DNA of 63,230 bases. Source: Sedimentibacter sp. (GTDB taxonomy: Bacteria; Bacillota; Clostridia; Tissierellales; Sedimentibacteraceae). Below the pieces are notes generated by a model. The model had not been told where the DNA came from, made no database searches, and saw only the letters and a program-made list of their open reading frames with translations. Shown piece after piece: positions 23,848 through 31,850 of this stretch. The DNA is taken from the NCBI GenBank assembly GCA_018436705.1, contig JAHDLA010000012.1, positions 1-63,230 of the forward strand, read 5' to 3'. A program made the position numbers and the translations under genes. Every line of letters starts with the position of its first letter. The first letter of the stretch is position 1.

Positions 23848-25293
23848 ATAGAAATTTTCAAATTGTTTGGTAGCATACTAGTCGATTCAAGTAAAGCAGA
23901 AGAGAGTATATCCAAAACAGGAGAAAAAGCTGATAGCCTTGGTTCCAAACTTGGAAGCGGAATTAAGACGGCGGGAAAATGGGCGGCTGGTATAGGTGCT
24001 GCTGCAGGAGCCGCAGGCGGTGCGTTGCTTGGAGTAGCAAACAAAGCGGCTGAAACTACGGACCATATAGATAAGATGAGCCAAAAGATAGGTATGTCAA
24101 AAGAAGGGTTTCAGGAATGGGATTTTATACTTAGTCAAAATGGCGCATCTATAGATAGTATGCAATCGGGTATGAAAACACTAACAAATCAGGTGGATGA
24201 ACTTAGTAAGGGCGGTAAAGTAGCAACTGATGCATTTAGTCAATTAGGGTTGAGTTATGAAGATATGGCAGGGCTAAGCCAAGAGGAAATCTTTGAAAAA
24301 ACTGTTATAGCATTGCAAGGAGTAGAAGATACAACTAAAAGGGCAGCTATAGCAAATGACTTATTGGGAAAAAGCGGATCTGAACTTGCCCCGCTATTAA
24401 ATGCTGGAGCCGATTCGGTTGAAGCTATGAAAAAACAGGCTAAAGATTTAGGTCTTGTTTTGTCGGATGATGCAGTTAATGCCGGAGTTAAATTTACAGA
24501 TACAATGGACCAACTAAAGCGGAGTTTTGGAGCAGTGTTTACGCAAGTAGGTGCAGCAGTAATGCCTATGTTTGTAGATTTTGCTAACTGGATAATAAAC
24601 AACATGCCAGTTATACAAAATGTTTTTAAAACAGTATTTGATGTAATTAATCAAGTAGTAAGCGTTGCGTTTGATTGGTTTAATGAATATTTATTGCCTG
24701 CATTTAAGGAGATATTTTCATGGGTAAGTGATAACTGGCCTACTCTACAAAAGATTTTTGAGACAGTATTTGGTGTGATATTTGATTTAGTTAGTACTGT
24801 TTGGACTTTATTCAAGGATGGATTATTGCCTATTTTAAGTGCTCTATGGGATTTCATTTCGCCTACATTTCCGTTAATACAGGGTGTCGTAGAAGTGACA
24901 TTTGGAGCTATTGTAAAATCAGTTGAATTCGTGGTTGATGTATTTGAAAGAGTGACTGGAGCAATAAAAACAGCAATTGAATGGTTAGGCAGCTGGAATG
25001 ATACAGAAGCAAAAAGTAAAGATACAAGTTTCAAAAGCGGCAAGGATTACGATGGTAGCCATGCAGGCGGACTTGCTTATGTTCCATATGATGGTTATAT
25101 TGCAGAATTACATCAAGGCGAAAGGGTTCTTACAAAGAGTCAAAATGCAAATTACAATTCAAACGCTGGAGACACTTATATAACCGGCAACACCTTTGTT
25201 GTACGCGAAGAAGCTGATACTAAAAAGATTGCTCGGGAGTTATATAAATTACAAAGGGAAAAAGAAAGAGGAACCGGGTTTGCGCCGGCATAG
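23848..25293 (+). CDS. Tape measure protein (ATA start likely)
   Basis: The 481-residue protein sets tail length. Its N-terminus reads (I)EIFKLFGSILVDSSKAEESI, a pattern in which relatives begin MEIFKLFG or MELFKLFG. Here the codon is ATA 23848, seven bases after AAGGGGGT. The first accepted start, TTG 23863, would delete the conserved residues. There is a glycine/alanine-rich hydrophobic hairpin near 45-70, long helices with tryptophan-rich repeats (PVIQNVFKTVFDVINQVVSV; WPTLQKIFETVFGVIFDLVS) and a C-terminal region with YVPYDGYIAELHQGERVL. Confidence 0.9.
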   Translation: MEIFKLFGSILVDSSKAEESISKTGEKADSLGSKLGSGIKTAGKWAAGIGAAAGAAGGALLGVANKAAETTDHIDKMSQKIGMSKEGFQEWDFILSQNGASIDSMQSGMKTLTNQVDELSKGGKVATDAFSQLGLSYEDMAGLSQEEIFEKTVIALQGVEDTTKRAAIANDLLGKSGSELAPLLNAGADSVEAMKKQAKDLGLVLSDDAVNAGVKFTDTMDQLKRSFGAVFTQVGAAVMPMFVDFANWIINNMPVIQNVFKTVFDVINQVVSVAFDWFNEYLLPAFKEIFSWVSDNWPTLQKIFETVFGVIFDLVSTVWTLFKDGLLPILSALWDFISPTFPLIQGVVEVTFGAIVKSVEFVVDVFERVTGAIKTAIEWLGSWNDTEAKSKDTSFKSGKDYDGSHAGGLAYVPYDGYIAELHQGERVLTKSQNANYNSNAGDTYITGNTFVVREEADTKKIARELYKLQREKERGTGFAPA

Positions 25294-25308
25294 AAAGGAA
25301 TTATATGG

Positions 25309-26154
25309 ATGGCTAAATTATCAAGAATAAGAGGATTTGCATTTAATGATGTTGAAGTCGATAATTTAAAGTTTGATTTATTAAATAATATATATCTTAT
25401 AAGCGTAACCAGATCTGCAACTCCTATAAAAACTAGGTATGATTTCATTGTTCCAAAGAGGCATGGCAGCCAGACTTTTGATAATAGGTATGAAGATAAA
25501 TATATTGATATTGTGGTAGGTATATATGACACTGAAATTGAAAGAAGAAGGACAAGGCAAAGGACATTTTTACAAAGTTTTGTAGGGATAAAGTCGCGGC
25601 TCGTATTCTTGGATGAGCCTACACTGTTTTATGAAGCAGAGGTAATAGACAGTATAGAAACTAATGAGGGCGAAATATTTACTGAAATAACAATTCACTT
25701 TAAGGCTAGTTATTGCAAGTATGAGTTCTTAGATGATTTAAGTGATATTATTGTAGATAATATGGCTATGACTGTAGATGAAATGGAAATGTTAGTAAAT
25801 AGTTTGGAATGGACAAATATTAATACATTGACTTATAAAACTATAACTAATAATGGCAATTATAAAGCTACTCCAATAGTTGAAATTCATGCAAATTCAA
25901 ATTGTACAAGCATTACAATTAATAATGGCATTAACAGCTTTACATTAAAAAATTTAGTTGCTGGAGAAACTGTATTTATAGATACCGAAAAAATGATAGT
26001 TTATAAAAAAGTGAATGGTGCTAAACAGTCTGTTATGACAAGATTCACAGGGCAGTTTCTTACTATACCGGTCGGAGATACCGCTATTACGATTAATGGA
26101 CAAAGCTTTGATATAAATTTAAGTATAGAATTTAGGAATACTTACATTGTTTAG
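25309..26154 (+). CDS. Distal tail protein (Dit-like)
   Basis: The 281-residue protein has the Dit arrangement: N-terminal ring domain (DYDFIVPKRHGSQTFDNRYEDK-like; visible KTRYDFIVPKRHGSQTF) and a C-terminal galectin-like beta domain. It forms the hub between tail tube and tail tip. It follows the tape measure by 15 bases. Confidence 0.88.
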   Translation: MAKLSRIRGFAFNDVEVDNLKFDLLNNIYLISVTRSATPIKTRYDFIVPKRHGSQTFDNRYEDKYIDIVVGIYDTEIERRRTRQRTFLQSFVGIKSRLVFLDEPTLFYEAEVIDSIETNEGEIFTEITIHFKASYCKYEFLDDLSDIIVDNMAMTVDEMEMLVNSLEWTNINTLTYKTITNNGNYKATPIVEIHANSNCTSITINNGINSFTLKNLVAGETVFIDTEKMIVYKKVNGAKQSVMTRFTGQFLTIPVGDTAITINGQSFDINLSIEFRNTYIV

Positions 26155-26166
26155 GAAGGTGATTAG

Positions 26167-26319
26167 ATGGCAGTTGAAGAAATATTAGGAACAGATACCG
26201 GGAAAGAAGCCTTTGAAAAAACCGACGGAAATTTTGTAACCTTAGAGAATAAGGATAATGAAATTAACGCTAAAATAATCAGTATAGCAAAGCGTGTGGG
26301 TTTATACACTGAAGAATAA
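26167..26319 (+). CDS. Short tail-fibre N-terminal-like protein, 50 aa
   Basis: ATG 26167 follows GGAAGGTGATTAG. It begins AVEEILGTDTGKEAFEKTDG, the beginning of many tail-fibre proteins (GTDTxKEAFxKxNxNF), but stops after 50 residues. The next gene is a paralogue. Either a tiny tail attachment protein or a truncated fibre. Confidence 0.6.
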   Translation: MAVEEILGTDTGKEAFEKTDGNFVTLENKDNEINAKIISIAKRVGLYTEE

Positions 26320-26343
26320 AAAACTATTATAAAGGAGATTACA

Positions 26344-26565
26344 ATGCCTACAGAAAGAATATTAGGAACAGATACCGGGAAAGAAGCCTTTGAAAAAGCG
26401 AATAAAAACTTCAAGATATTAGACAATAAAGATGCAGAACTTAATAATAAAACAATAAATACAGCAGAAAGGATAGGACGATATAACAAAGGTACAAGAT
26501 TTAATGTAGGATTAAAATTTAATACTAAACCGTTCACCGAAGAAGAATTAAATGAGTTGAAATAA
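26344..26565 (+). CDS. Short tail-fibre N-terminal-like protein, 73 aa
   Basis: A paralogue of the preceding ORF, sharing ILGTDTGKEAFEK, NKDAELN and the KR/ERIG helix, then ending KFNTKPFTEEELNELK. AAAGGAG precedes ATG 26344. No fibre shaft or receptor domain follows. Confidence 0.65.
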   Translation: MPTERILGTDTGKEAFEKANKNFKILDNKDAELNNKTINTAERIGRYNKGTRFNVGLKFNTKPFTEEELNELK

Positions 26566-26625
26566 ATGGTTAGTAGAGATTTTGAAAAAGAAGTCTCTTT
26601 TTTTATTTGAAGGTGGGTGAACGTT

Positions 26626-29106
26626 ATATTAACAATAATAAATAATAACAAGATTATTTTAGCATATCTAAATAATCTAGAAAGTGGAGTTGCACGGAAA
26701 GTAATAAACGGTGAATATGTAATTAGTTTTACTGTATTAATTGAAGAATTAAAAACTGAATTTTTACACGATGAAAATAATTTAATTGAATACAACAATG
26801 ATTACTTCAGGGTTATTTCACTTGAGGAAGAACACAACAGCGATAATATGTTAAAAGTTAGTTGTGAATGTGAACACATTTCTTATGATTTAATTAAACA
26901 AACAAAACTGGCATACACGCAAACAGACAGGGCAGCCATTTATGTTATGAATGATTTATTATTAAATAGTGGCTTTAATTTTATTGGCACTGATCTAATA
27001 ACTACTGCATCTATTGATGTTCAACAAGAAACGGATTTAAAAAGTTTGCTGTATATGGTTGCTACTATTTGGGGCGGTGAATTGTCTTATTTCCAATATG
27101 ATATTGAATTGAAGCAACAATTAGGATTTAATCGTGGTGCTGATTTTAGGTTTGGCAAAAACATTCAAAACATTAAACGCTTAATTGATAGAGTTGACAA
27201 TACTGTAAGTTATGAAGTTGAAATTGTTCAAGGTTCTGAACTAGAAGAATTAGGATATTTTGAATTAGGTGACACTATACGTGTTGTGGATGATATGCTA
27301 AAAATCGAAATTGAAACACGTATTATTGAAACTGAAAAAGATATTGTTACAGGTATAAATAGCAGGGTAGTATTAGGGCAGCCAATAAGGGATTTAAGTA
27401 CTGGATTTAATAATTTATTTTCTAATTTGCAAACGTTGAATAATAAAATAGATAGTAGCACAATTGAATTAAATAACGCTATACAAGGTGTGTATACTTC
27501 CGTAGAAGATATACAAACAGTATTAGCAGATGGAATGATAACAACTTATTATCAAGATACACCGCCTACAGATGCTAATGAAGGTGATTTGTGGTTTAAA
27601 ACTAATGATAATAAGTTATATTTACGTAATAATAGCTTATGGAAATTAATTGAGGATGCTGGAATAACAGAAGCTATCCAAAAAGCACAGGATGCACAGA
27701 CTATAGCAGATGGGAAAATAGTAAGTTATTATCAAGATACTATGCCTACTAATGCAAATGCTGGCGATTTATGGATTGATACCAACGATGGAAACAAATT
27801 ATATAGATTTAATGGTACTAATTGGGTATCTGCAAGGGATGGAAGTTTAGCGTTAATTGATAATGTAATAGATGAACAGGGTAATTTAATAGCTGAGAAA
27901 TTAACAGGTGCATTAAATACAGCCATAACAAAGGTTGAAAATAGTACAAGCACTGTATCTTTTGATGATAGGGGAATTATCACGCATAATCAGCCATTAG
28001 AGAGTACAAGCGTTAAAGCTATGTTATTAACATCTGATGGCATATTGATTGCAAATGCTAGAAATACTGATGGTACTTGGAAGTGGAGAACAGCAATTAC
28101 AGCTGATGGCATAAGTGCAGATGAAATAAACACTGGTACTTTGACAGCCATTAATATGAATGGTGTTACAATCAAAGGTTCTGATATTACTTCAGACGAT
28201 GCACATTCAGAAATTAAATTAAACAATGGTGTCCTCAGTGTTAAAAAGAAAGCTACAAGCCAACAGTTTAATATTAATTATAGAGCAGGATTACCAGCAA
28301 ATATATTGCAATCCGAATTAGAATATTATAACGAGTTTAAAGCAAGTAATCCCAACAAACCAGCTGAAAACACAATCAGTTTAAATAGTGCTAACTCGCA
28401 TATGGGATTAGAATTTGGTAATGGTGCTGTCTCAGTTGGTAATGATTGGGTTAAACAGGGCATGTACGGCGGTACAACTGATTGGCAAACTGCATGGACA
28501 ACTTTGTATAATGAATATTATGCCGAACATCAAGGTGATTCTCAATATAATCCCCCTCCAATAACAGCGCAAGGTAGCAAATTAAACATTGATTTTGCTG
28601 GGACATACTGGGTTTATAGAGAGCGTGAAGACTTTGGCAGTGGGTATACTTTACCTGCCATTATATTAGGCAATTCATATTTTAATATCAATCCTCATTA
28701 TTTTAATATTGATTGTATTAAAACAGATATTAGCGGTCATTTAGAAGTTGGTGGCAATTTTAGCGTCGGAGGTACAAAAAATTGCCGCATTAAAACTAAA
28801 AAATATGGTGATTTGGATTATTCAGCATACGAAACTGCGGAAATTCTACTTGGAGACATAGGCGAAAATGAAGTTGTAAACGGTGAATGTGCTATTACCC
28901 TTGATGAAAAATTACTTGCTTGCGTTAATACGGATATACCATATCAAGTATTTTTAACTAAATATGGACAAGGTGATATTTGGGTTGCTGAAAGAAATGA
29001 GACAAGCTTTACAGTTAAAGGCGATAACATAAAATTTGGTTGGGAAATAAAAGCTAAGCGTAAGCAATATGAAAACATTAGATTTGGGCAACCAAAAACG
29101 AGGTGA
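26626..29106 (+). CDS. Tail tip / prophage endopeptidase-like minor structural protein
   Basis: The 826-residue protein begins (I)LTIINNNKIILAYLNNLE, matching tail-tip (Tal/gp27-like, prophage-tail endopeptidase family) proteins that usually start ML(T)I. Here ATA 26626 lies nine bases after AGGTGG; GTG 26617 directly abuts the site. The first 280 residues are the hub domain; then two repeats carry the pattern YYQDTxPTxANxGDLW (about 305 and 368), followed by a beta-rich region and a C-terminal receptor-binding or structural part. It probably bears host-recognition specificity. Confidence 0.85.
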   Translation: MLTIINNNKIILAYLNNLESGVARKVINGEYVISFTVLIEELKTEFLHDENNLIEYNNDYFRVISLEEEHNSDNMLKVSCECEHISYDLIKQTKLAYTQTDRAAIYVMNDLLLNSGFNFIGTDLITTASIDVQQETDLKSLLYMVATIWGGELSYFQYDIELKQQLGFNRGADFRFGKNIQNIKRLIDRVDNTVSYEVEIVQGSELEELGYFELGDTIRVVDDMLKIEIETRIIETEKDIVTGINSRVVLGQPIRDLSTGFNNLFSNLQTLNNKIDSSTIELNNAIQGVYTSVEDIQTVLADGMITTYYQDTPPTDANEGDLWFKTNDNKLYLRNNSLWKLIEDAGITEAIQKAQDAQTIADGKIVSYYQDTMPTNANAGDLWIDTNDGNKLYRFNGTNWVSARDGSLALIDNVIDEQGNLIAEKLTGALNTAITKVENSTSTVSFDDRGIITHNQPLESTSVKAMLLTSDGILIANARNTDGTWKWRTAITADGISADEINTGTLTAINMNGVTIKGSDITSDDAHSEIKLNNGVLSVKKKATSQQFNINYRAGLPANILQSELEYYNEFKASNPNKPAENTISLNSANSHMGLEFGNGAVSVGNDWVKQGMYGGTTDWQTAWTTLYNEYYAEHQGDSQYNPPPITAQGSKLNIDFAGTYWVYREREDFGSGYTLPAIILGNSYFNINPHYFNIDCIKTDISGHLEVGGNFSVGGTKNCRIKTKKYGDLDYSAYETAEILLGDIGENEVVNGECAITLDEKLLACVNTDIPYQVFLTKYGQGDIWVAERNETSFTVKGDNIKFGWEIKAKRKQYENIRFGQPKTR

Positions 29107-29109
29107 TGT

Positions 29110-29352
29110 ATGGACAGTAATATAATAGTAGCAGTAATAGCATTTTGTGGCACGTTAGCCGGTACATTTGGCGGCATTATGGCATCAAATAAGATGGTTA
29201 ATTACAGACTCGAACAGCTTGAAATAAAAGTAGACAAGCATAATCATCTAGTCGAAAGAATGTACAGTATTGAGCGCGAACAAGAAGTGGTATTAGAAAA
29301 AATAAAGGTTGTAAATAACAGAATTAAAGATTTAGAAGAAAAGAAGAATTAA
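29110..29352 (+). CDS. Small membrane protein with coiled coil (lysis-region type)
   Basis: An 80-residue protein with one N-terminal membrane segment (about 5-27, GTLAGTFGGIMAS) and a charged coiled coil (EIKVDKHNHLVERMYSIERE). Similar proteins lie just before holin/endolysin genes in clostridial phages and are often called XhlA- or holin-like. Here no endolysin follows. Function uncertain. Confidence 0.65.
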   Translation: MDSNIIVAVIAFCGTLAGTFGGIMASNKMVNYRLEQLEIKVDKHNHLVERMYSIEREQEVVLEKIKVVNNRIKDLEEKKN

Positions 29353-29356
29353 AATT

Positions 29357-29455
29357 ATGAGCGAAATTAAAGGAACAGTTTCCAGAGGGCAATTATTGAT
29401 GATTTTTACAACTATAATTGCTTCCTATTGTGAAACTCAGGCAAAAAAGGAATAA
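29357..29455 (+). CDS. Tiny protein, 32 aa, after the lysis-type membrane gene
   Basis: ATG 29357 starts five bases after the preceding stop. It has a short hydrophobic stretch (GQLLMIFTTIIASYC) that is barely long enough to span a membrane. The last recognisable late gene of the prophage. Confidence 0.45.
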   Translation: MSEIKGTVSRGQLLMIFTTIIASYCETQAKKE

Positions 29456-29547
29456 AAGTAATAAGGTTGCATTTAATAGAGTTTAAACTAATTATAGTTG
29501 TTTTTAGATTAATCGGATGCCTATCAAGGATATAGCAAATATTGTTA

Positions 29548-29576
29548 TTTACAATATAATGATAAATTTATATAAT
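29548..29576 (+). promoter_or_regulatory. Promoter before a 22-aa hydrophobic peptide
   Basis: TTTACA 29548-29553 and TATAAT 29571-29576 are separated by exactly 17 bp, in the late-gene/attR gap. Confidence 0.7.
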
Positions 29577-29616
29577 AGATAAATAAAATTGAATATCGGA
29601 AGGAAGTAAGATAATA

Positions 29617-29685
29617 GTGATTATTTGTATTATTTTTTTTATCTATTCTCTTGCCTTGATTATAACATTGTTAATGTTCTCTTAA
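29617..29685 (+). CDS. 22-aa hydrophobic peptide, type I toxin-like
   Basis: GTG 29617 is preceded by GGAAGGAAG and encodes IICIIFFIYSLALIITLL-type sequence, almost entirely hydrophobic, ending at TAA 29683-29685. It has its own promoter and is followed by two hairpins. Prophage-borne type I toxins of Firmicutes have this form, but an antisense RNA is not proven. Could also be a small membrane modulator. Confidence 0.5.
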   Translation: MIICIIFFIYSLALIITLLMFS

Positions 29686-29703
29686 ATAAGGCAGATGAAT
29701 GGG

Positions 29704-29727
29704 GGAAGAGTTTAAAAAAGCTCTTCC
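29704..29727. other. Hairpin downstream of the small peptide
   Basis: Stem GGAAGAG/CTCTTCC with a ten-base A/T loop. No T run follows on either strand, so it is a structural or processing element rather than a plain terminator. Confidence 0.45.
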
Positions 29728-29781
29728 ATAAAAAATAATAATATAATATAAAATAACCTCTTATTTACCTCCATAAAATAA

Positions 29782-29820
29782 AAGGAGCAGCTTATAATTT
29801 TATAAATTGCTCCTTCCTTT
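29782..29820. terminator. Bidirectional terminator at the right end of the prophage
   Basis: Stem AAGGAGCA/TGCTCCTT with an inner TTATA/TATAA stem. The T-rich side is better on the minus strand (TGCTCCTTTTATTTTA), compatible with an antisense transcript ending under the peptide gene; on the plus strand it is followed by TCCTTTA. Confidence 0.6.
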
Positions 29821-29954
29821 ACCTATATTTATGGCTGTTTTGCATGGTTTTAAATTATAAATAAAATATAAAATATTTAGACGAACCGCTTTTGCTATTA
29901 GTTTGATTGACTGGGAAAATTACTCTCAACTTGAGGTTTTAATTATCATAAAAA

Positions 29955-29975
29955 ATTCGCCAAAAATTCGCCAAC
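29955..29975 (+). repeat. Candidate right arm-type integrase site
   Basis: An identical copy of the 21-bp block at 881-901, in the same orientation, 105 bp from the attR core. Confidence 0.65.
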
Positions 29976-30080
29976 ACACTCCGGTTTATTATGGTAATGC
30001 AAAGCATACGCAAGTATAACAATATTGAAAATTCAATGATTCTAGTAAACTATAGAATGCCTTAGTTTATAAAAATAGTC

Positions 30081-30134
30081 TCTGCGCGTCGGGGGTTCGA
30101 ATCCCTCATGGTTCACTAATTGCAAAGGTTGTAG
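30081..30134 (+). repeat. attR core (54 bp)
   Basis: Identical to 800-853. It contains the 3' half of tRNA-Arg (from the anticodon stem) without the 5' half, marking the right prophage end. Confidence 0.95.
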
Positions 30135-30191
30135 ATGTTAAATAACGTTTTAAAAAATTACTTAGACATTTTTTAACTTCTACAAAAAAAT

Positions 30192-30222
30192 AAAAAGCGT
30201 AGATTTAATTTTACGCTTTTTT
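30192..30222 (+). terminator. Terminator, probably the original end of the tRNA-Arg transcript
   Basis: Stem AAAAAGCGTA/TACGCTTTTT with a ten-base loop and a T run. It lies just outside attR, so before integration it would have closed the tRNA-Arg unit. From here to 30397 I see nothing else. Confidence 0.75.
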
Positions 30223-30397
30223 AATTATATAATTATTTTTAAATCTATATAGCATGATTAGCTATAATAAAAAGTAGTTTCAATTCTTATTAACATGGCA
30301 TGTCAAGTTAGACATGGAAAAATATAATTGTTATAAGCAATACTAATTTAAGCTGCATATCAACTATAAGTATTATCCACAATGGCAACTCATAGTA

Positions 30398-30868
30398 TTA
30401 GTTTTTAAATTTATATTTACAAACTGTAAGAGGATTGAAGTATATACAGTGATTGTCCACTTCTGTGTAAAGACCATACTTGCCTTGATAGTATACCAAC
30501 GCTTCTTTAAGGCATTCTTCTGTAATATCCAAGTACTCTGATAATTCATACAAATTTGTACAGCCGGCAAAGGAAGCTTTTATAATTGATTTTAACGGCA
30601 GGAGTTTCTCAAAAGACCATTTTCTGGCTTGCTTTTCCTGTTTTCGGTTAGTAATATTTTTTAAGTCTATAATATTTCCTTCAGATGTGTAATAGTGGCC
30701 AAGTTCCTCGGCAAGCACGCATTTTTTTTCTTTAGTAGTATTCAGCTTACGGCTTATTGCTATGCAATTATCAGAATATAATCCTTTGATATCACTTTTA
30801 AAGGTAAATTCTATTACTTCAATACCTTCATCATCTGCGGTCTGCAATAATTCTTCATATGAAGTCAT
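30398..30868 (-). CDS. ImmA/IrrE-type metallopeptidase
   Basis: The 156-residue protein carries the ImmA-type motif LAEELGHYYT (about 52-61) with the His and Glu of the zinc-peptidase site. In ICEBs1 and related elements ImmA cleaves the adjacent Xre repressor after DNA damage. It is 21 bases downstream of a Xre gene in the same operon, which fits derepression of the tailocin by proteolysis. Cysteines at the C-terminal part are not part of the motif. Start follows GGGGGGAGGACAACC. Confidence 0.88.
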   Translation of the reverse strand: MTSYEELLQTADDEGIEVIEFTFKSDIKGLYSDNCIAISRKLNTTKEKKCVLAEELGHYYTSEGNIIDLKNITNRKQEKQARKWSFEKLLPLKSIIKASFAGCTNLYELSEYLDITEECLKEALVYYQGKYGLYTEVDNHCIYFNPLTVCKYKFKN

Positions 30869-30889
30869 GGTTGTCCTCCCCCCAAGAAG

Positions 30890-31231
30890 TTATTCCCTAT
30901 TTTTTCGTTTGCTAAGAACATATTTTTTGAAATTCTCAATATCTTCTAGCTCTTCTTCTGTCCAATCAACATCAATTTCATCCTTGTGTGCCGCTATGGT
31001 ATTAACATGTCTTTCATGTTGTTTGCATTCAATTCGGCCTTCACCAAGAGATTCTGTGTCAATATTTAGTTCTTTGCATATCTTTATAATGTTGTTTATA
31101 TTTGCCTTATCAACCCCTCTTTTCAATATGGTATCCATTGTTGAATAGGGCATGTCAATTTTAATTGCAAATTCTCTTAAACTTTTATATTTATTTAAAA
31201 TTAAATTTTTCAATTCTGATTCTACTGACAC
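30890..31231 (-). CDS. Xre repressor of the tailocin
   Basis: The 113-residue protein has an N-terminal Xre HTH (LREFAIKIDMPYSTMDTILK, then NINNIIKICKELNIDTESL) and a charged C-terminal tail (DEIDVDWTEEELEDIENFKK) typical of repressors cut by ImmA proteases. It is divergent from the activator gene; several ACGAA/TTCGT sites lie in the gap. The start follows AGGAGGAATATACTGTG-type sequence (TTTTAGGAGG just upstream). Confidence 0.85.
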   Translation of the reverse strand: MSVESELKNLILNKYKSLREFAIKIDMPYSTMDTILKRGVDKANINNIIKICKELNIDTESLGEGRIECKQHERHVNTIAAHKDEIDVDWTEEELEDIENFKKYVLSKRKNRE

Positions 31232-31295
31232 AGTATATTCCTCCTAAAAATTAATTACAAATGTACTATAACATATTATATACGTAAAAACAAGA

Positions 31296-31374
31296 ATAAT
31301 TTACGAAAATTCATAAAAACATATTGACATAAACGTAAAATCGTATATAATAAATAATATTAACGAATATTCGT
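31296..31374. promoter_or_regulatory. Tailocin control region: promoter with repressor operators
   Basis: Rightward promoter TTGACA 31324-31329, 16 bp, TATAAT 31346-31351. A perfect 12-bp palindrome ACGAATATTCGT lies at 31363-31374 just after the start site. Related sites are ACGTAAAATCGT in the spacer (31333-31344) and ACGAAAATTCAT near 31303. The arrangement places repressor over the promoter of the activator gene. Confidence 0.75.
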
Positions 31375-31402
31375 ATAAAATACTAAATAGAGGATAGATA
31401 AA

Positions 31403-31849
31403 TTGAAAAAAGATCATATAAGAGATTATGCAACAGAAGCATTTCTATATTATGCTTTTATGGGAAAGCCTCATAAAGAGGACTTAGAAAAAAAATATTA
31501 CCAGGAGGCACTTGACAGTTATCAAAGGAGGCAGCAAGTAGGTGGAACAGGGATAAGCAAGCCAACGGAGCAGGCTGTTATGTATGCCGAAGGTGTTTTA
31601 AGGCAAAAGCAGGCTGAATTATGGGATATATTGGCTGTAGAAAAAACAATTGTACAATTACACCCACTTGAAAGACAAGCTGTAGAAATAGTTTATTTTT
31701 CACATGCACAATCTGATATAAAAAAAGGCGATATTCAAGATAGAGTTAATAAGGCAAGTATTAAAATTCCAGCAGGTACTGCTACAGTATACAGATATTT
31801 AAAAAAAGCAAGAGATTTATTTGCATATGAAAGGGGGCTGAGGAAATAA
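31403..31849 (+). CDS. Sigma-like activator of tailocin late genes (ArpU-like)
   Basis: The 148-residue protein has a helical N-terminal half and a C-terminal region-4-like HTH (LHPLERQAVEIVYF, GDIQDRVNKASIKIPAGTAT, YRYLKKARDLF). In PBSX and many prophages such a protein (Xpf or ArpU type) turns on the structural operon. It starts with TTG behind AGAGGATAGA and is under the Xre operator region. The tandem leader units begin two bases after its stop. Confidence 0.78.
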   Translation: MKKDHIRDYATEAFLYYAFMGKPHKEDLEKKYYQEALDSYQRRQQVGGTGISKPTEQAVMYAEGVLRQKQAELWDILAVEKTIVQLHPLERQAVEIVYFSHAQSDIKKGDIQDRVNKASIKIPAGTATVYRYLKKARDLFAYERGLRK

Positions 31850-31850
31850 G

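Larger units (their letters stand above)
800..30134. mobile_element. Siphovirus-type prophage in tRNA-Arg(TCG)
   Basis: Identical 54-bp cores bound the element (800-853 and 30081-30134). It contains integrase, CI/Cro switch, replication genes, late regulators, HNH/terminase/portal/protease/HK97 capsid, connectors, long-tail genes with a -1 frameshift chaperone, tape measure and tail tip. Absence of a sheath indicates a siphovirus. Length is about 29.3 kb, short for such a phage, and no endolysin is found before attR, so it may be lysis-defective. Head and tail genes otherwise look intact. Confidence 0.95.

Noticed and set aside
30081..30134. A second tRNA-Arg gene at the right prophage end
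   Set aside because: Only the 3' half (from the anticodon stem) is present; the 5' acceptor, D-arm and anticodon are missing, so this is the attR core.
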